Shown piece after piece: positions 1-13,337 of a stretch of DNA of 64,000 bases. The notes below the pieces were generated by a model. It made no database searches. It saw only the letters and a program-made list of their open reading frames with translations, and was not told the origin of the DNA. The first letter of the stretch is position 1; every line of letters begins with the position of its first letter. This DNA comes from Streptomyces sp. ICC1. GTDB taxonomy: Bacteria; Actinomycetota; Actinomycetes; Streptomycetales; Streptomycetaceae. The DNA is taken from NCBI RefSeq assembly GCF_003287935.1, contig NZ_CP030287.1, positions 2,508,267 to 2,572,266 on the forward strand. The letters are read 5' to 3'. Both the position numbers and the translations under genes were made by a program.

Positions 1-483
1 GCGATCCCGATGGCGGACCTGGTCCTGGCCGTCGTACGGCGCACCTGGAAGGGGCAGTCGCCGTTCGCGGCGGACCGCGGGCACCTGCACCACCGGCTGC
101 TGGAGCTCGGGCATTCGCACAGCCGCGCGGTGCTCATCATGTACTTCTGGTCAGGACTGATCGCCTTCGGCGCCGTGGCGTACTCGGTGCACTCCACCTC
201 GATGTGGATCGTCCTCGCGATCGCCGGGCTGAGCGCCGTGGGCCTGCTCCTGCTCCTGCTGCCGCGCTTCACCCCGCGGACCCCGCGGTGGGCGGAGCGG
301 CTGGTCCCGCCGCGCTACCGGCACGCGGAACGGGCGGCCGAGGCGGCCCTGCTGGACGCCTCCGCGGTGGAGCCGGAGCCGGTGAGGCCGATCGCGGCGG
401 GTGTGGCGGGCGTCAACGGGGCGACCGCGGTAGGCCCCCGTTCGCGCTTCCCCGACCGGCGCAAGGCCGAGTCCTCCCGCTGA
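1..483 (+). CDS. WecA/MraY-family phosphoglycosyltransferase, C-terminal part (cut by window edge)
   Basis: The frame is open at base 1 and ends with TGA at 481-483, so only the last 160 residues are present. The short segment FAADRGHLHHRLLELGHSH is the conserved HxHHRL-type block of the polyprenyl-phosphate N-acetylhexosamine-1-phosphate transferase family, which moves a sugar phosphate onto undecaprenyl/decaprenyl phosphate at the membrane. Two membrane segments follow (about residues 43-63 and 68-85) and then a hydrophilic tail of about 70 residues rich in Ala, Glu and Arg. In Streptomyces a gene of this family usually precedes atpI, and that order holds here. The family is clear; the exact substrate cannot be read from the fragment. 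Confidence 0.85.
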   Translation, partial: AIPMADLVLAVVRRTWKGQSPFAADRGHLHHRLLELGHSHSRAVLIMYFWSGLIAFGAVAYSVHSTSMWIVLAIAGLSAVGLLLLLLPRFTPRTPRWAERLVPPRYRHAERAAEAALLDASAVEPEPVRPIAAGVAGVNGATAVGPRSRFPDRRKAESSR

Positions 484-757
484 CACGATGAGCGCATGTC
501 GGACATGAACTCCCTTTACCAGGCAACCCGCCTCGCTGTCGCGCACACACGGGCGGGTTAGCCCTCATGTGTGACAGTCGGCACACTCCATGAGTAAAGC
601 TCTCATCAAATACTTTGTGATACCGTTCACTAAACCCGGCGACAGAGCCGAAGGACCGTAGTGCGACGGTCCATTGGCCCGAGGTCCTCACTCGGACCGG
701 GCTTACGCTCGTCCCGTACGAGTCCCGTGCCCCCACCACCACGCGGAGCAAACCGCC
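484..757 (+). promoter_or_regulatory. Intergenic region, probable atp operon promoter region
   Basis: This 274-base gap separates the end of the glycosyltransferase gene from atpI. Its part near 590-640 is clearly more AT-rich than the surroundings (for example TCATCAAATACTTTGTGAT), as expected for promoter DNA. I could not identify a convincing -35/-10 pair with correct spacing, so the promoter call rests on position and composition only. Confidence 0.35.
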
Positions 758-1195
758 ATGCGGTCAGATGACGTCCGATCCCTCCTGCAAACCGCCGTAC
801 CCACGGCTGTCGCCGGCGCTCTCGCCGCCGTCATCAGTGGGCTGGTGGCCGGTGGCAAGGGGGCCGTGGGCGCCGTCGTCGCGACGGTGGTGGTGATGCT
901 GTTCATGGGCATCGGGTTCCTCGTGCTGCAGCGCACGGCGAAATCACTGCCGCACCTGTTCCAGGCCATGGGGCTCATGCTCTACACGGCCCAGATCCTG
1001 GCGCTCTTCGTCTTTCTCGCCGTGTTCAAGAACACCACCCTGTTCCACCCCAAGGCCTTCGCGATCACGCTCGTCGCCACCACCCTCGTGTGGATCGGCG
1101 CACAGGCGCGTGCTCATATGAAGGCCAAGATCCTTTACGTCGAACCGGACTCGATGAAGGGCGACAAGCCCGAGAATTCGGGGCCCAAGTCGTGA
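758..1195 (+). CDS. atpI: AtpI-like ATP synthase assembly protein
   Basis: A 145-residue protein with four hydrophobic segments (about residues 13-33, 40-58, 76-97 and 102-122) and a charged C-terminus. It lies directly upstream of atpB, the place of AtpI, the small membrane protein thought to help assemble or insert the c-ring. Sequence conservation in this family is low, so the call depends mainly on topology, length and position. The ATG at 758 was chosen because the reading frame before it is hydrophilic, Arg/Pro/His-rich and unlike a membrane protein N-terminus. Confidence 0.8.
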   Translation: MRSDDVRSLLQTAVPTAVAGALAAVISGLVAGGKGAVGAVVATVVVMLFMGIGFLVLQRTAKSLPHLFQAMGLMLYTAQILALFVFLAVFKNTTLFHPKAFAITLVATTLVWIGAQARAHMKAKILYVEPDSMKGDKPENSGPKS

Positions 1196-1421
1196 GGGGT
1201 AGGGCCGGAATAAGTGTGCGTTCGAGATGCTGCTATCGTCCGGTTCCAACTGCGGCACTGCGGGCGCGGGCATCTGAGCTGACGCCTGTTCCATCGCGAG
1301 GCTCGATGCCTGACTGCCGCCCCACCATCCGTTACACCAGTCCAGTGCCGAACCGCGGCTGCTCGCCGCGCCGACACAACGAGGTTGCCGTACCTATGCG
1401 CCACGCTGAAGGAGCCCTGCG

Positions 1422-2246
1422 GTGAGTGCTGCTGACATGACGCTCGCCTTCGATATCAACTGTCATTTCGAAGACGGCACTGGCTGCGGCTTCCCGGGCC
1501 CGACCCTGTACTCGTTCCTGTTCGAGCCGATCTTCGGTGACGCCGACACCAACCTGTACTTCAACAAGACGATGCTGCTCGCCCTGCTGGGCTCGGTCAT
1601 CATCGTCGGCTTCTTCTGGGCCGCGTTCCGGAAGCCGAAGGTCGTCCCGGGCAAGTTGCAGATGGTCGCCGAGGCGGGCTACGACTTCGTACGCCGCGGC
1701 ATCGTCTACGAGACGCTCGGCAAGAAGGAAGGCGAGAAGTACGTCCCCTTCATGGTCGCGACGTTCTTCTTCGTCTGGATCATGAACCTGTGGTCGATCG
1801 TGCCGCTCGCCCAGTTCCCGATCACCGCGGTCATCGCGTACCCGGCCGGCCTCGCCCTCGTCATCTACGTCATGTGGATGTCGGTGACCTTCAAGCGCCA
1901 CGGCTTCGTCGGCGGCTTCAAGAACATCACCGGCTACGACAAGTCCCTCGGCGCGGTGCTGCCGCTGGTCATGGTGATCGAGTTCTTCTCGAACGTCCTG
2001 GTCCGCCCCTTCACCCACGCGGTCCGACTGTTCGCCAACATGTTCGCCGGTCACACGCTGCTGCTGCTGTTCACCATCGCCAGCTGGTACCTGCTGAACG
2101 GGATCGGCATCGCGTACGCGGGCGTCTCGTTCGTCATGGTCATCGTGATGACCGCATTCGAACTCTTCATCCAGGCTGTCCAGGCGTACGTCTTCGTCCT
2201 CCTGGCCTGCAGCTTCCTGCAGGGCGCGCTCGCCGAGCACCACTGA
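1422..2246 (+). CDS. atpB: ATP synthase Fo subunit a
   Basis: Subunit a forms the proton half-channels of Fo against the c-ring in the cytoplasmic membrane. The 274-residue protein has five to six membrane segments and the conserved RLFANMFAGHTLL block, whose Arg is the essential residue facing the c-subunit carboxylate. The FELFIQAVQAYVF segment is the other hallmark of the family. GTG at 1422 is chosen as start because AAGGAG at 1409-1414 sits seven bases upstream; an ATG at 1437 is the alternative. It begins the structural part of the operon, followed 78 bases later by atpE. Confidence 0.97.
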   Translation: MSAADMTLAFDINCHFEDGTGCGFPGPTLYSFLFEPIFGDADTNLYFNKTMLLALLGSVIIVGFFWAAFRKPKVVPGKLQMVAEAGYDFVRRGIVYETLGKKEGEKYVPFMVATFFFVWIMNLWSIVPLAQFPITAVIAYPAGLALVIYVMWMSVTFKRHGFVGGFKNITGYDKSLGAVLPLVMVIEFFSNVLVRPFTHAVRLFANMFAGHTLLLLFTIASWYLLNGIGIAYAGVSFVMVIVMTAFELFIQAVQAYVFVLLACSFLQGALAEHH

Positions 2247-2552
<306 letters not shown>

Positions 2553-2589
2553 CGAACACGACTAGTCCGAATCGACGAAAGGCACTGAT

Positions 2590-3132
2590 GTGAACCTCCT
2601 GGTTCTCGCGGCCGAGGAGCCGGGCAACCCGCTCCTCCCGCCGATCCCCGAGCTCGTCATCGGTCTGATCGCCTTCGTCATCGTCTTCGGCTTCCTCGCG
2701 AAGAAGCTCCTCCCGAACATCAACAAGGTTCTGGACGAGCGCCACGCGGCGATCGAAGGCGGTATCGAAAAGGCTGAGGCCGCTCAGACCGAGGCTCAGA
2801 GCGTTCTGGAGCAGTACAAGGCCCAGCTCGCCGAAGCCCGGCACGAGGCCGCTCGCCTGCGCCAGGACGCCCTGGAGCAGGGCACTGCGCTCAAGGAAGA
2901 ACTCCGCGCAGAGGGCCAGCGGCAGCGTGAGGAGATCATCGCTGCCGGTCACGCCCAGATCGAGGCCGACCGCAAGGCCGCCTCTTCGGCGCTCCGCCAG
3001 GACGTGGGCAAGCTCGCCACCGACCTGGCCGGAAAGCTCGTCGGCGAGTCCCTCGAGGACCACGCCCGGCAGAGCCGCACGATCGACCGCTTCCTCAGCG
3101 AGCTCGAGGAGAAGGCCGAGGCCGCCCGATGA
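2590..3132 (+). CDS. atpF: ATP synthase Fo subunit b
   Basis: Subunit b is the peripheral stalk that holds F1 stationary against Fo. The 180-residue protein has one N-terminal membrane helix (about residues 21-41), then a long charged Ala/Glu/Arg/Gln-rich helix that forms the right-handed coiled-coil stalk and ends in the delta-binding region. The start is GTG at 2590; an ATG overlapping it at 2588 is followed at once by a stop and is not used. The last codons overlap atpH by four bases. Confidence 0.96.
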   Translation: MNLLVLAAEEPGNPLLPPIPELVIGLIAFVIVFGFLAKKLLPNINKVLDERHAAIEGGIEKAEAAQTEAQSVLEQYKAQLAEARHEAARLRQDALEQGTALKEELRAEGQRQREEIIAAGHAQIEADRKAASSALRQDVGKLATDLAGKLVGESLEDHARQSRTIDRFLSELEEKAEAAR

Positions 3133-3944
3133 ACGGAGCGAGCCGCGACGCGCTGGCCACCGCCCGCGAGCGTCTCGACGCGCTGACGGACAACACGTCC
3201 GTCGACGCGACGAAGCTCGCCGGCGAGCTGGCGGCCGTCACCGCGCTGCTCGACCGTGAGGTCTCGCTGCGTCGGGTCATCACCGACCCGGCGCAGTCCG
3301 GCGAGGCCAAGGCCGAGCTGGCCGGTCGTCTGCTCGGCGGCCAGGTGGGCGGGGAAACCCTCGACCTGGTGTCCGGCATGGTCCGGTCCCGCTGGTCGCG
3401 CTCCCGTGACCTGGTGGACTCGCTGGAGAGGCTGGCGGACACCGCCGACCTCACCGCGGCGGAGAGCGCCGGCTCCCTCGACGACGTCGAGGACGAGCTG
3501 TTCCGGTTCGGCCGGATCGTCTCTTCGAGCACCGAGCTGCGCGCCGCGCTGACCGACCGGTCGGCGAGCGTCTCCGCCAAGAGCACGCTGCTGCGCAGCC
3601 TGCTCGGCGGCAAGGCGAACGCCGTCACCGAGCGTCTGGTCACGCGTCTCGTCACGCACCCGCGTGGACGTAGCCTGGAAGCGGGACTCGAATCCCTCTC
3701 CACGCTCGCCGCCGAGCGCCGTGGCCGCAGGGTCGCCACCGTGACCAGTGCGGTTCCGCTCAGCGACGTGCAGAAGCAGCGTCTCGGCGCGGTGCTGGCC
3801 AAGCTCTACGGCCGCCCGATGCACCTGAACCTCGACGTGGACCCGACGGTCCTCGGCGGGATCTCGGTGCGGGTGGGCGACGAGGTCATCGACGGCACCA
3901 TCGCGGACCGCATCGAAGAGGCGTCCCGTCGCATGGCCGGCTGA
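3129..3944 (+). CDS. atpH: ATP synthase F1 subunit delta
   Basis: Subunit delta links the peripheral stalk b to the top of the alpha3beta3 hexamer. The 271-residue protein is about 90 residues longer than the enterobacterial delta, as is usual in Streptomyces. It ends in the family block LGGISVRVGDEVIDGTI. The ATG overlaps the atpF stop (ATGA), indicating translational coupling that would keep b and delta stoichiometric. Confidence 0.95.
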   Translation: MNGASRDALATARERLDALTDNTSVDATKLAGELAAVTALLDREVSLRRVITDPAQSGEAKAELAGRLLGGQVGGETLDLVSGMVRSRWSRSRDLVDSLERLADTADLTAAESAGSLDDVEDELFRFGRIVSSSTELRAALTDRSASVSAKSTLLRSLLGGKANAVTERLVTRLVTHPRGRSLEAGLESLSTLAAERRGRRVATVTSAVPLSDVQKQRLGAVLAKLYGRPMHLNLDVDPTVLGGISVRVGDEVIDGTIADRIEEASRRMAG

Positions 3945-4012
3945 CCAGCCACCAACTAGAACAAAGCATTCCTAGCGGCCCGGTTGGGCCGTGCAGAACT
4001 TGCAGAAGATTC

Positions 4013-4029
4013 CTGGGGGTCGCCCCCAG
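4013..4029 (+). promoter_or_regulatory. Short perfect hairpin between atpH and atpA
   Basis: CTGGGGG at 4013-4019 and CCCCCAG at 4023-4029 pair perfectly around the loop TCG. It lies 46 bases before the atpA start in a 130-base gap, the longest between F1 genes in this operon except atpD-atpC. It is too short and lacks a T-run for a classical terminator; an RNA processing or stability role is an inference. Confidence 0.5.
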
Positions 4030-4074
4030 ACCCCAAAGAAGCTTCAGGCCCAACAAGGAGAGCAGGGAACCCAG

Positions 4075-5670
4075 ATGGCGGAGCTCACGATCCGGCCGGA
4101 GGAGATCCGGGACGCACTGGAGAACTTCGTCCAGTCGTACCAGCCGGACGCGGCCTCGCGCGAGGAGGTCGGCACGGTCAGCGCTGCCGGCGACGGCATC
4201 GCGAAGGTGGAGGGTCTGCCCTCCGCCATGGCGAACGAGCTGCTGAAGTTCGAGGACGGAACCCTTGGTCTCGCCCTGAACCTCGACGAGCGCGAGATCG
4301 GTGCGGTCGTCCTCGGCGAGTTCAGCGGTATCGAGGAGGGCCAGCCGGTGCAGCGCACCGGTGAGGTGCTCTCCGTCGGCGTCGGCGAGGGTTACCTCGG
4401 CCGCGTTGTCGACCCGCTCGGCAACCCGATCGACGGCCTCGGCGAGATCGCAACCGAGGGCCGCCGCGCCCTCGAGCTGCAGGCCCCCGGCGTCATGGTC
4501 CGCAAGTCGGTCCACGAGCCGATGCAGACCGGCTACAAGGCCATCGACGCGATGGTGCCGGTCGGCCGTGGTCAGCGTCAGCTGATCATCGGTGACCGTC
4601 AGACCGGCAAGACCGCTCTTGCCGTCGACACGATCATCAACCAGCGCGACAACTGGCGCTCGGGCGACGTGAACAAGCAGGTTCGCTGCATCTACGTCGC
4701 CATCGGCCAGAAGGGCTCGACCATCGCGTCCGTTCGCGGCGCCCTGGAAGACGCCGGCGCGCTCGAGTACACGACGATCGTCGCCGCCCCGGCGTCCGAC
4801 CCGGCCGGCTTCAAGTACCTGGCGCCGTACACCGGTTCGGCCATCGGCCAGCACTGGATGTACGCCGGCAAGCACGTCCTGATCATCTTCGATGACCTGT
4901 CGAAGCAGGCCGACGCCTACCGCGCCGTGTCGCTGCTGCTGCGCCGTCCGCCGGGCCGCGAGGCCTACCCGGGCGACGTCTTCTACTTGCACTCCCGTCT
5001 GCTGGAGCGCTGCGCGAAGCTCTCCGACGACATGGGCGCCGGTTCGATGACCGGTCTGCCGATCGTCGAGACCAAGGCGAACGACGTGTCGGCGTTCATC
5101 CCGACCAACGTCATCTCCATCACCGACGGCCAGTGCTTCCTTGAGTCCGACCTGTTCAACGCGGGCCAGCGCCCGGCGCTGAACGTCGGTATCTCGGTCT
5201 CCCGCGTCGGTGGCTCGGCCCAGCACAAGGCCATGAAGCAGGTTTCCGGCCGTCTGCGCCTGGACCTAGCCCAGTACCGCGAGCTGGAGGCGTTCGCCGC
5301 CTTCGGTTCCGACCTGGACGCCGCGTCGAAGTCCTCGCTGGAGCGCGGCAAGCGTCTGGTCGAGCTGCTGAAGCAGGGCCAGTACCAGCCGATGCCCGTC
5401 GAGGAGCAGGTCATCTCCGTCTGGGCCGGTACCACCGGCAAGATGGACGAGGTCCCGGTCAACGACATCCGTCGCTTCGAGTCGGAGCTGCTGGAGCACC
5501 TGCGCGTCTCGCGCAAGGACCTCCTCACCTCCATCGCGGACGGCGGCAAGATGTCGGACGACACCCTTACCTCCATCGCTGACGCCATCGCTGACTTCAA
5601 GCGTGGGTTCGAGACCTCGGACGGCAAGCTGCTGGGCGAGGACGCGCCGGCCGTCAACGTCTCCAAGTGA
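4075..5670 (+). CDS. atpA: ATP synthase F1 subunit alpha
   Basis: Subunit alpha, 531 residues, is the regulatory nucleotide-binding partner of beta in the F1 hexamer. The Walker A GDRQTGKT is at residues 173-180 and the family signature around [17 protein letters not shown] follows near 375-390. ATG at 4075 is chosen because AAGGAG lies upstream near 4055 and the protein then begins [10 protein letters not shown], typical of actinobacterial alpha subunits. An in-frame upstream GTG would add a proline/glutamine-rich leader encoded by the hairpin region and is not credible. Confidence 0.98.
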   Translation: MAELTIRPEEIRDALENFVQSYQPDAASREEVGTVSAAGDGIAKVEGLPSAMANELLKFEDGTLGLALNLDEREIGAVVLGEFSGIEEGQPVQRTGEVLSVGVGEGYLGRVVDPLGNPIDGLGEIATEGRRALELQAPGVMVRKSVHEPMQTGYKAIDAMVPVGRGQRQLIIGDRQTGKTALAVDTIINQRDNWRSGDVNKQVRCIYVAIGQKGSTIASVRGALEDAGALEYTTIVAAPASDPAGFKYLAPYTGSAIGQHWMYAGKHVLIIFDDLSKQADAYRAVSLLLRRPPGREAYPGDVFYLHSRLLERCAKLSDDMGAGSMTGLPIVETKANDVSAFIPTNVISITDGQCFLESDLFNAGQRPALNVGISVSRVGGSAQHKAMKQVSGRLRLDLAQYRELEAFAAFGSDLDAASKSSLERGKRLVELLKQGQYQPMPVEEQVISVWAGTTGKMDEVPVNDIRRFESELLEHLRVSRKDLLTSIADGGKMSDDTLTSIADAIADFKRGFETSDGKLLGEDAPAVNVSK

Positions 5671-5690
5671 CGACGGAAGGAAGCTGACTC

Positions 5691-8050
<2,360 letters not shown>

Positions 8051-8083
8051 AGCCGGGCTCGCGTTTGAGCACAGCTGATTGAC

Positions 8084-8114
8084 GGAGAGGGGCGGGTGTG
8101 TCCCGTCCCTCTCC
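8084..8114 (+). terminator. Strong hairpin between atpD and atpC
   Basis: GGAGAGGGGCGGG at 8084-8096 pairs with CCCGTCCCTCTCC at 8102-8114 (thirteen pairs, one G-T) around the loop TGTGT. No T-run follows. It could act as a partial terminator or a 3' end stabiliser lowering epsilon relative to beta, which fits the 1:3 stoichiometry, but that role is an inference. Confidence 0.65.
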
Positions 8115-8179
8115 CCACGCCCATTAGAATTTGACCCAACACCCGGCTTTCCCGCCGGGTGGTGACCCGAGGAGCCACC

Positions 8180-8554
8180 TTGGCTGCTGAGCTGCACGTC
8201 GAGCTGGTCGCGGCGGACCGGAGTGTCTGGTCCGGCGAGGCCACCCTGGTTGTCGCCCGCACCACGTCCGGCGACATCGGCGTCATGCCCGGTCACCAGC
8301 CGCTTCTCGGTGTGCTGGAATCGGGCCCGGTGACCATCCGCACCAGCGGGGGCGACACTGTCGTCGCCGCGGTGCACGGCGGTTTCATCTCGTTCGCGGA
8401 CAACAAGCTGTCCCTGCTGGCCGAGATCGCCGAGCTTGCCGACGAGATCGATGTCGAGCGGGCGGAGCGGGCACTGGAGCGCGCGAAGGCGGAGACCGAT
8501 TCGGTCTCCGAGCGTCGCGCCGATGTCCGGCTGCGCGCGGTTTCGGGGCGCTGA
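8180..8554 (+). CDS. atpC: ATP synthase F1 subunit epsilon
   Basis: Subunit epsilon, 124 residues, contacts gamma and the c-ring and can inhibit ATP hydrolysis. The N-terminal beta-sandwich carries GDIGVMPGHQPLLG, and a short C-terminal helical part follows. TTG at 8180 is chosen because GAGGAG at 8169-8174 is five bases upstream and the product has the usual Streptomyces length; an in-frame start at 8159 would lie upstream of that ribosome binding site. Confidence 0.95.
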   Translation: MAAELHVELVAADRSVWSGEATLVVARTTSGDIGVMPGHQPLLGVLESGPVTIRTSGGDTVVAAVHGGFISFADNKLSLLAEIAELADEIDVERAERALERAKAETDSVSERRADVRLRAVSGR

Positions 8555-8580
8555 GCCCCGGTACCGGTAAGAGTTTCAAA

Positions 8581-8630
8581 CCTCAGCCGCGGCCTGTTCC
8601 GGAACTTTTCGGACCGGGTCGCGGCTGAGG
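8581..8630 (+). terminator. Probable terminator of the atp operon
   Basis: CCTCAGCCGCG at 8581-8591 is repeated in inverted orientation as CGCGGCTGAGG at 8620-8630, and the bases between contain a further CCG/CGG pairing around a T-rich tip. It lies 27 bases after the atpC stop. It is a long hairpin without a strong T-run, common at Streptomyces operon ends. Confidence 0.65.
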
Positions 8631-8710
8631 CGATGCAGGTCGCCCCCAGACTCCGTCTGGTAGGAGCTCCGTCGGTTGAGGTTTTCGATGAGCGAGGAGG
8701 TCGGTGAAAG

Positions 8711-9160
8711 ATGCTCCTCGCTCTGCTTGTGAGCGGCCTGTCCGTAGTGGCCCTGGTGGTGGTCGGGCTGTTTGTCTTCGGACTGCGCCGCAGGCTGATC
8801 CAGCGCTCCGGCGGCACCTTCGACTGCAGCCTGCGCTGGGGCGTGGCCGAGGAGCCCGACGTCTCCGGCAAGGGCTGGGTGTACGGGGTCGCCCGCTACA
8901 GCGGTGACCGCATCGACTGGTTCCGCGTCTTCAGCTACTCCCCGCGGCCGCGCCGGCTGCTGGAGCGGTCCTCCATCGAGGTCATCGCCCGCCGTGCGCC
9001 CGAGGGCGAGGAGGAGCTGGCCCTGCTCTCCGACGCCGTCGTACTCGGCTGCGTCCACCGCGGCACCCGGCTGGAGCTGGCGATGAGCGATGACGCGCTG
9101 ACCGGTTTCCTGGCCTGGCTCGAGGCGGCTCCGCCCGGGCAGCGGGTGAACGTCGCCTGA
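8711..9160 (+). CDS. DUF2550 family membrane-anchored protein
   Basis: A 149-residue protein with one N-terminal membrane helix (about residues 4-24) and a cytoplasmic domain with the GTFDCSLRWG and GVARYSGDRIDWFRVF patterns I associate with the actinobacterial DUF2550 family. Its function is unknown. It follows atpC in the same direction but after the operon terminator, so it probably has its own promoter. A strong hairpin with a T-run closes it. Confidence 0.85.
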   Translation: MLLALLVSGLSVVALVVVGLFVFGLRRRLIQRSGGTFDCSLRWGVAEEPDVSGKGWVYGVARYSGDRIDWFRVFSYSPRPRRLLERSSIEVIARRAPEGEEELALLSDAVVLGCVHRGTRLELAMSDDALTGFLAWLEAAPPGQRVNVA

Positions 9161-9187
9161 GGGCGCGTACGACCCGCGGAACGTGGA

Positions 9188-9234
9188 GAAGCCGGGGAGA
9201 GGGGGGCGGACCCCTCTCCCCGGCTTCGTCTTTT
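9188..9234. terminator. Bidirectional rho-independent terminator
   Basis: A perfect 17-base inverted repeat (9188-9204 with 9211-9227) around a six-base loop is followed by GTCTTTT on the plus strand. It lies between the convergent DUF2550 and chitinase genes and should stop transcription from the left; on the minus strand the flanking run of A/T is weaker. Confidence 0.85.
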
Positions 9235-9269
9235 CACCGGGCGTCGTTCAGAAGCCGTGCGCGCGGGGC

Positions 9270-11129
<1,860 letters not shown>

Positions 11130-11210
11130 GGGTGCTCCTCCGAGGTCCGCCGCGGCCGTGGGGACGGCCGCGGCATGGGGGTGGGACCTGCGCCGCCCGT
11201 GAGCGCGCCG

Positions 11211-11227
11211 CATGACTTTTTGTCATG
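11211..11227. promoter_or_regulatory. Perfect inverted repeat upstream of the chitinase gene
   Basis: CATGAC at 11211-11216 and GTCATG at 11222-11227 are separated by five T. It lies in the chitinase leader between the operator repeats and the start codon. It could form a small hairpin in the mRNA or be a protein site. Confidence 0.4.
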
Positions 11228-11260
11228 ACACGCTCACCACAGTTGTGCGTGAGAGTAGAA

Positions 11261-11293
11261 AGGTCTGGACCAACCGTCAAGAGGTCCAGACCT
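11261..11293 (-). promoter_or_regulatory. Paired 12-bp chitinase operator repeats
   Basis: AGGTCTGGACCA (11261-11272) and AGGTCCAGACCT (11282-11293) are two near-palindromic copies spaced 21 bases apart, start to start. On the chitinase strand the first reads TGGTCCAGACCT, which is the direct repeat described in Streptomyces chitinase promoters, overlapping the promoter and mediating glucose repression and chitin induction. It also resembles the core of DasR (dre) sites. The regulator that binds here cannot be decided from sequence. Confidence 0.8.
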
Positions 11294-11332
11294 TACGGAA
11301 AACCCGGGGAGTCGTTTCCGGCCGGATTCCCG

Positions 11333-11977
11333 CTAGAGCCCCAACTCCTGTGCCAACACCGCTGCTTGGACCCGGCTGCGAAGCTCCAGCTTCGCCAGGA
11401 GCCTGCTGACGTGCGTCTTCGCCGTGGCCTCCGCCATCTCCAGGCGCACCGCGATCTCCGCGTTCGACAAGCCCTCGCCCAGGCACCCCAGCACTTCCCG
11501 CTCGCGCCGGGTCAGTGACTCCACCGCCGCCGGCACGGGCACCCGTACGGGCCGCGGAGCCGCGAACTCCGCGATCAGCCGCCGGGTCACCGCCGGCGCG
11601 ATCAGGCCCTCCCCGCGCGCGACCGTCCGTACCGCCGTGATCAGCTCCGCCGCGTCCGCGTCCTTCAGCAGGAAGCCGGCCGCGCCCGCGCGCAGCGCCC
11701 CGAAGACGTACTCGTCCAGGTCGAACGTGGTCAGGACGAGGACGTCGGCCAGGCCCTCCGCGACCACCTGGCGGGTCGCCGAGACCCCGTCCAGGCGCGG
11801 CATCTGCACGTCCATGAGCACCAGGTCCGGCCGCAGCTCCCGGGCCAGGCGCACCGCCTCCTCCCCGTCGGCCGCCTCGCCCACCACCTCGATGTCGCCC
11901 GCGCTGCGCAGGATCAGGACCAGCCCGGACCGCACCGCGCCCTGGTCCTCCGCCACCACTACCCTGACCGTCGTCAC
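11333..11977 (-). CDS. chiR: NarL/LuxR-family response regulator
   Basis: A 214-residue regulator with a receiver domain (phospho-acceptor Asp in DLVLMDVQMP, about residue 54) and a C-terminal LuxR-type helix-turn-helix (LTRREREVLGCLGEGLSNAEIA). The GTG start at 11977 overlaps the stop of the sensor kinase gene by four bases (GTGA), so the pair is translationally coupled. Its place between the kinase and the chitinase suggests it controls chitinase expression in response to chitin; the symbol is assigned on that synteny. Confidence 0.85.
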   Translation of the reverse strand: MTTVRVVVAEDQGAVRSGLVLILRSAGDIEVVGEAADGEEAVRLARELRPDLVLMDVQMPRLDGVSATRQVVAEGLADVLVLTTFDLDEYVFGALRAGAAGFLLKDADAAELITAVRTVARGEGLIAPAVTRRLIAEFAAPRPVRVPVPAAVESLTRREREVLGCLGEGLSNAEIAVRLEMAEATAKTHVSRLLAKLELRSRVQAAVLAQELGL

Positions 11978-13179
11978 GTCCGCACCGCCCTCTCCCGTGC
12001 GGGCAGCGTGGCCCGCACCCGCCACACCGACTCCTCGCGCCCCGCCCGGAACTCCCCGCCGAGCAGCTCCGCCCGCTCCCGCATGCCGATCAGCCCCGCC
12101 CCGGACCCCGGCGCGCGGGGGCCGGGGCGCTCCCCGTACGGGGAGTCCACGCGGACGCTCAGCACCCCGCCCTCCGCGCCGTCCAGGCAGACCCGGACCC
12201 GGACCGTGCCCGGGGCGGCGTGTTTGAGGGCGTTCGTCAGCGATTCCTGGACGATCCGGTACGCCGCCAGCTCCACGGGGGCCGGCAGCGGCTCCCCGGG
12301 CGGCCGGTCGTCCAGGAGCACGAAGTCCAGGTCGCTCGCGGCGCCGTTGACGCGGGCCTGCCCCAGCAGGACCTCCAGCCCGTCGAGCGACGGCGTGGCG
12401 GCCGCCTCCTGCTCCGCGCCCGCGTCCCGCAGCAGCCCGATCAGCCGGCGCATTTCGGCCAGTCCTTGGACGCTGTTCTCCCGGATCACCCCGAGGGCCT
12501 CGCGGCTGGTGGCGGGGGAGTCGATGGAGAGCGCGGCGGTGGAGTGGATGGCGATCGCGGAGAGGTGGTTGGCCACCATGTCGTGCAGTTCGCGGGCCAT
12601 CCGGGCGCGCTCGGCGACGACCGCCTGCGACCGGTCCATCTCGGCCAGCAGCGCGGTCTGCTCGGCGCGCAGCCGGGCGGCGACCGCGGCCTCGCGGTGG
12701 TTGCGCAGGGTGGCGCCGGTCAGCGCCGGACCGAAGCTCACGATGCCGGTGACCACGCCGATCAGCAGGGCCTGCGGGGTGCGCAGCCAGGCTACGGAGG
12801 CGATGGTGACGGCCACGGTGATCAGGCCGGTGGTCACCGGGAGACGGCGGGCCATGGCGGGTTTGCCGTAGACGACGGCCGCGTACATCAGGTCCGTGAA
12901 GATCAGGACGGTGGCCAGATTCCCCACGGTGAACTGGTCGGCGATCAGTCCGGCGGTGCCGACGGCGAGGGTCAGCCGGGGCGCGCTGCGGCGCAGCAGC
13001 TCCATCGCGCCGAGGGCGAAGAGGGGGACGAGCGCGGCCCAGGCGGGGAGCAGGTCCCGGGTGGCGGAGCTGTGCACCCCGAGCGACCACAGGACCAGGC
13101 CGGCAGCCACGCTGGCCACCGCGAGCAGGACGTCGTCACGGTGCGGGGGCGGGATCTTCGGGGTCACGGTCCCATCCAA
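11974..13179 (-). CDS. chiS: Sensor histidine kinase (HisKA_3 type)
   Basis: A 401-residue kinase with about five N-terminal membrane helices (residues 15-150), a dimerisation helix carrying the phospho-acceptor His in RMARELHDMVANHLSAI, and a HATPase domain with AYRIVQESLTNALKHA and GSGAGLIGMRERAELLGG. This architecture is typical of the kinases paired with NarL-type regulators. The extracytoplasmic loops are very short, so the signal is probably sensed in the membrane or through a partner. Confidence 0.87.
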   Translation of the reverse strand: MDGTVTPKIPPPHRDDVLLAVASVAAGLVLWSLGVHSSATRDLLPAWAALVPLFALGAMELLRRSAPRLTLAVGTAGLIADQFTVGNLATVLIFTDLMYAAVVYGKPAMARRLPVTTGLITVAVTIASVAWLRTPQALLIGVVTGIVSFGPALTGATLRNHREAAVAARLRAEQTALLAEMDRSQAVVAERARMARELHDMVANHLSAIAIHSTAALSIDSPATSREALGVIRENSVQGLAEMRRLIGLLRDAGAEQEAAATPSLDGLEVLLGQARVNGAASDLDFVLLDDRPPGEPLPAPVELAAYRIVQESLTNALKHAAPGTVRVRVCLDGAEGGVLSVRVDSPYGERPGPRAPGSGAGLIGMRERAELLGGEFRAGREESVWRVRATLPARERAVRT

Positions 13180-13260
13180 CAGGGTGAGGCGGGGCCGGGC
13201 ATCGCCATCGGGGCCGAGGAGCGCTACATCGAAAGGTGCAGTGCGGCTCCCGCGCCTTTC

Positions 13261-13272
13261 GTCACCGGTGAC
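13261..13272. promoter_or_regulatory. 12-bp perfect palindrome in a divergent intergenic region
   Basis: GTCACCGGTGAC at 13261-13272 lies between the divergent kinase gene and the membrane protein gene starting at 13338. Its position suits an operator for one or both genes; the binding protein is unknown. Confidence 0.4.
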
Positions 13273-13337
13273 GAGGAATCGGCGCCGACCGGGCGGGAAG
13301 CTGGAGACGTCCCCCCACCGCAGGAACGGAGAGTCCC

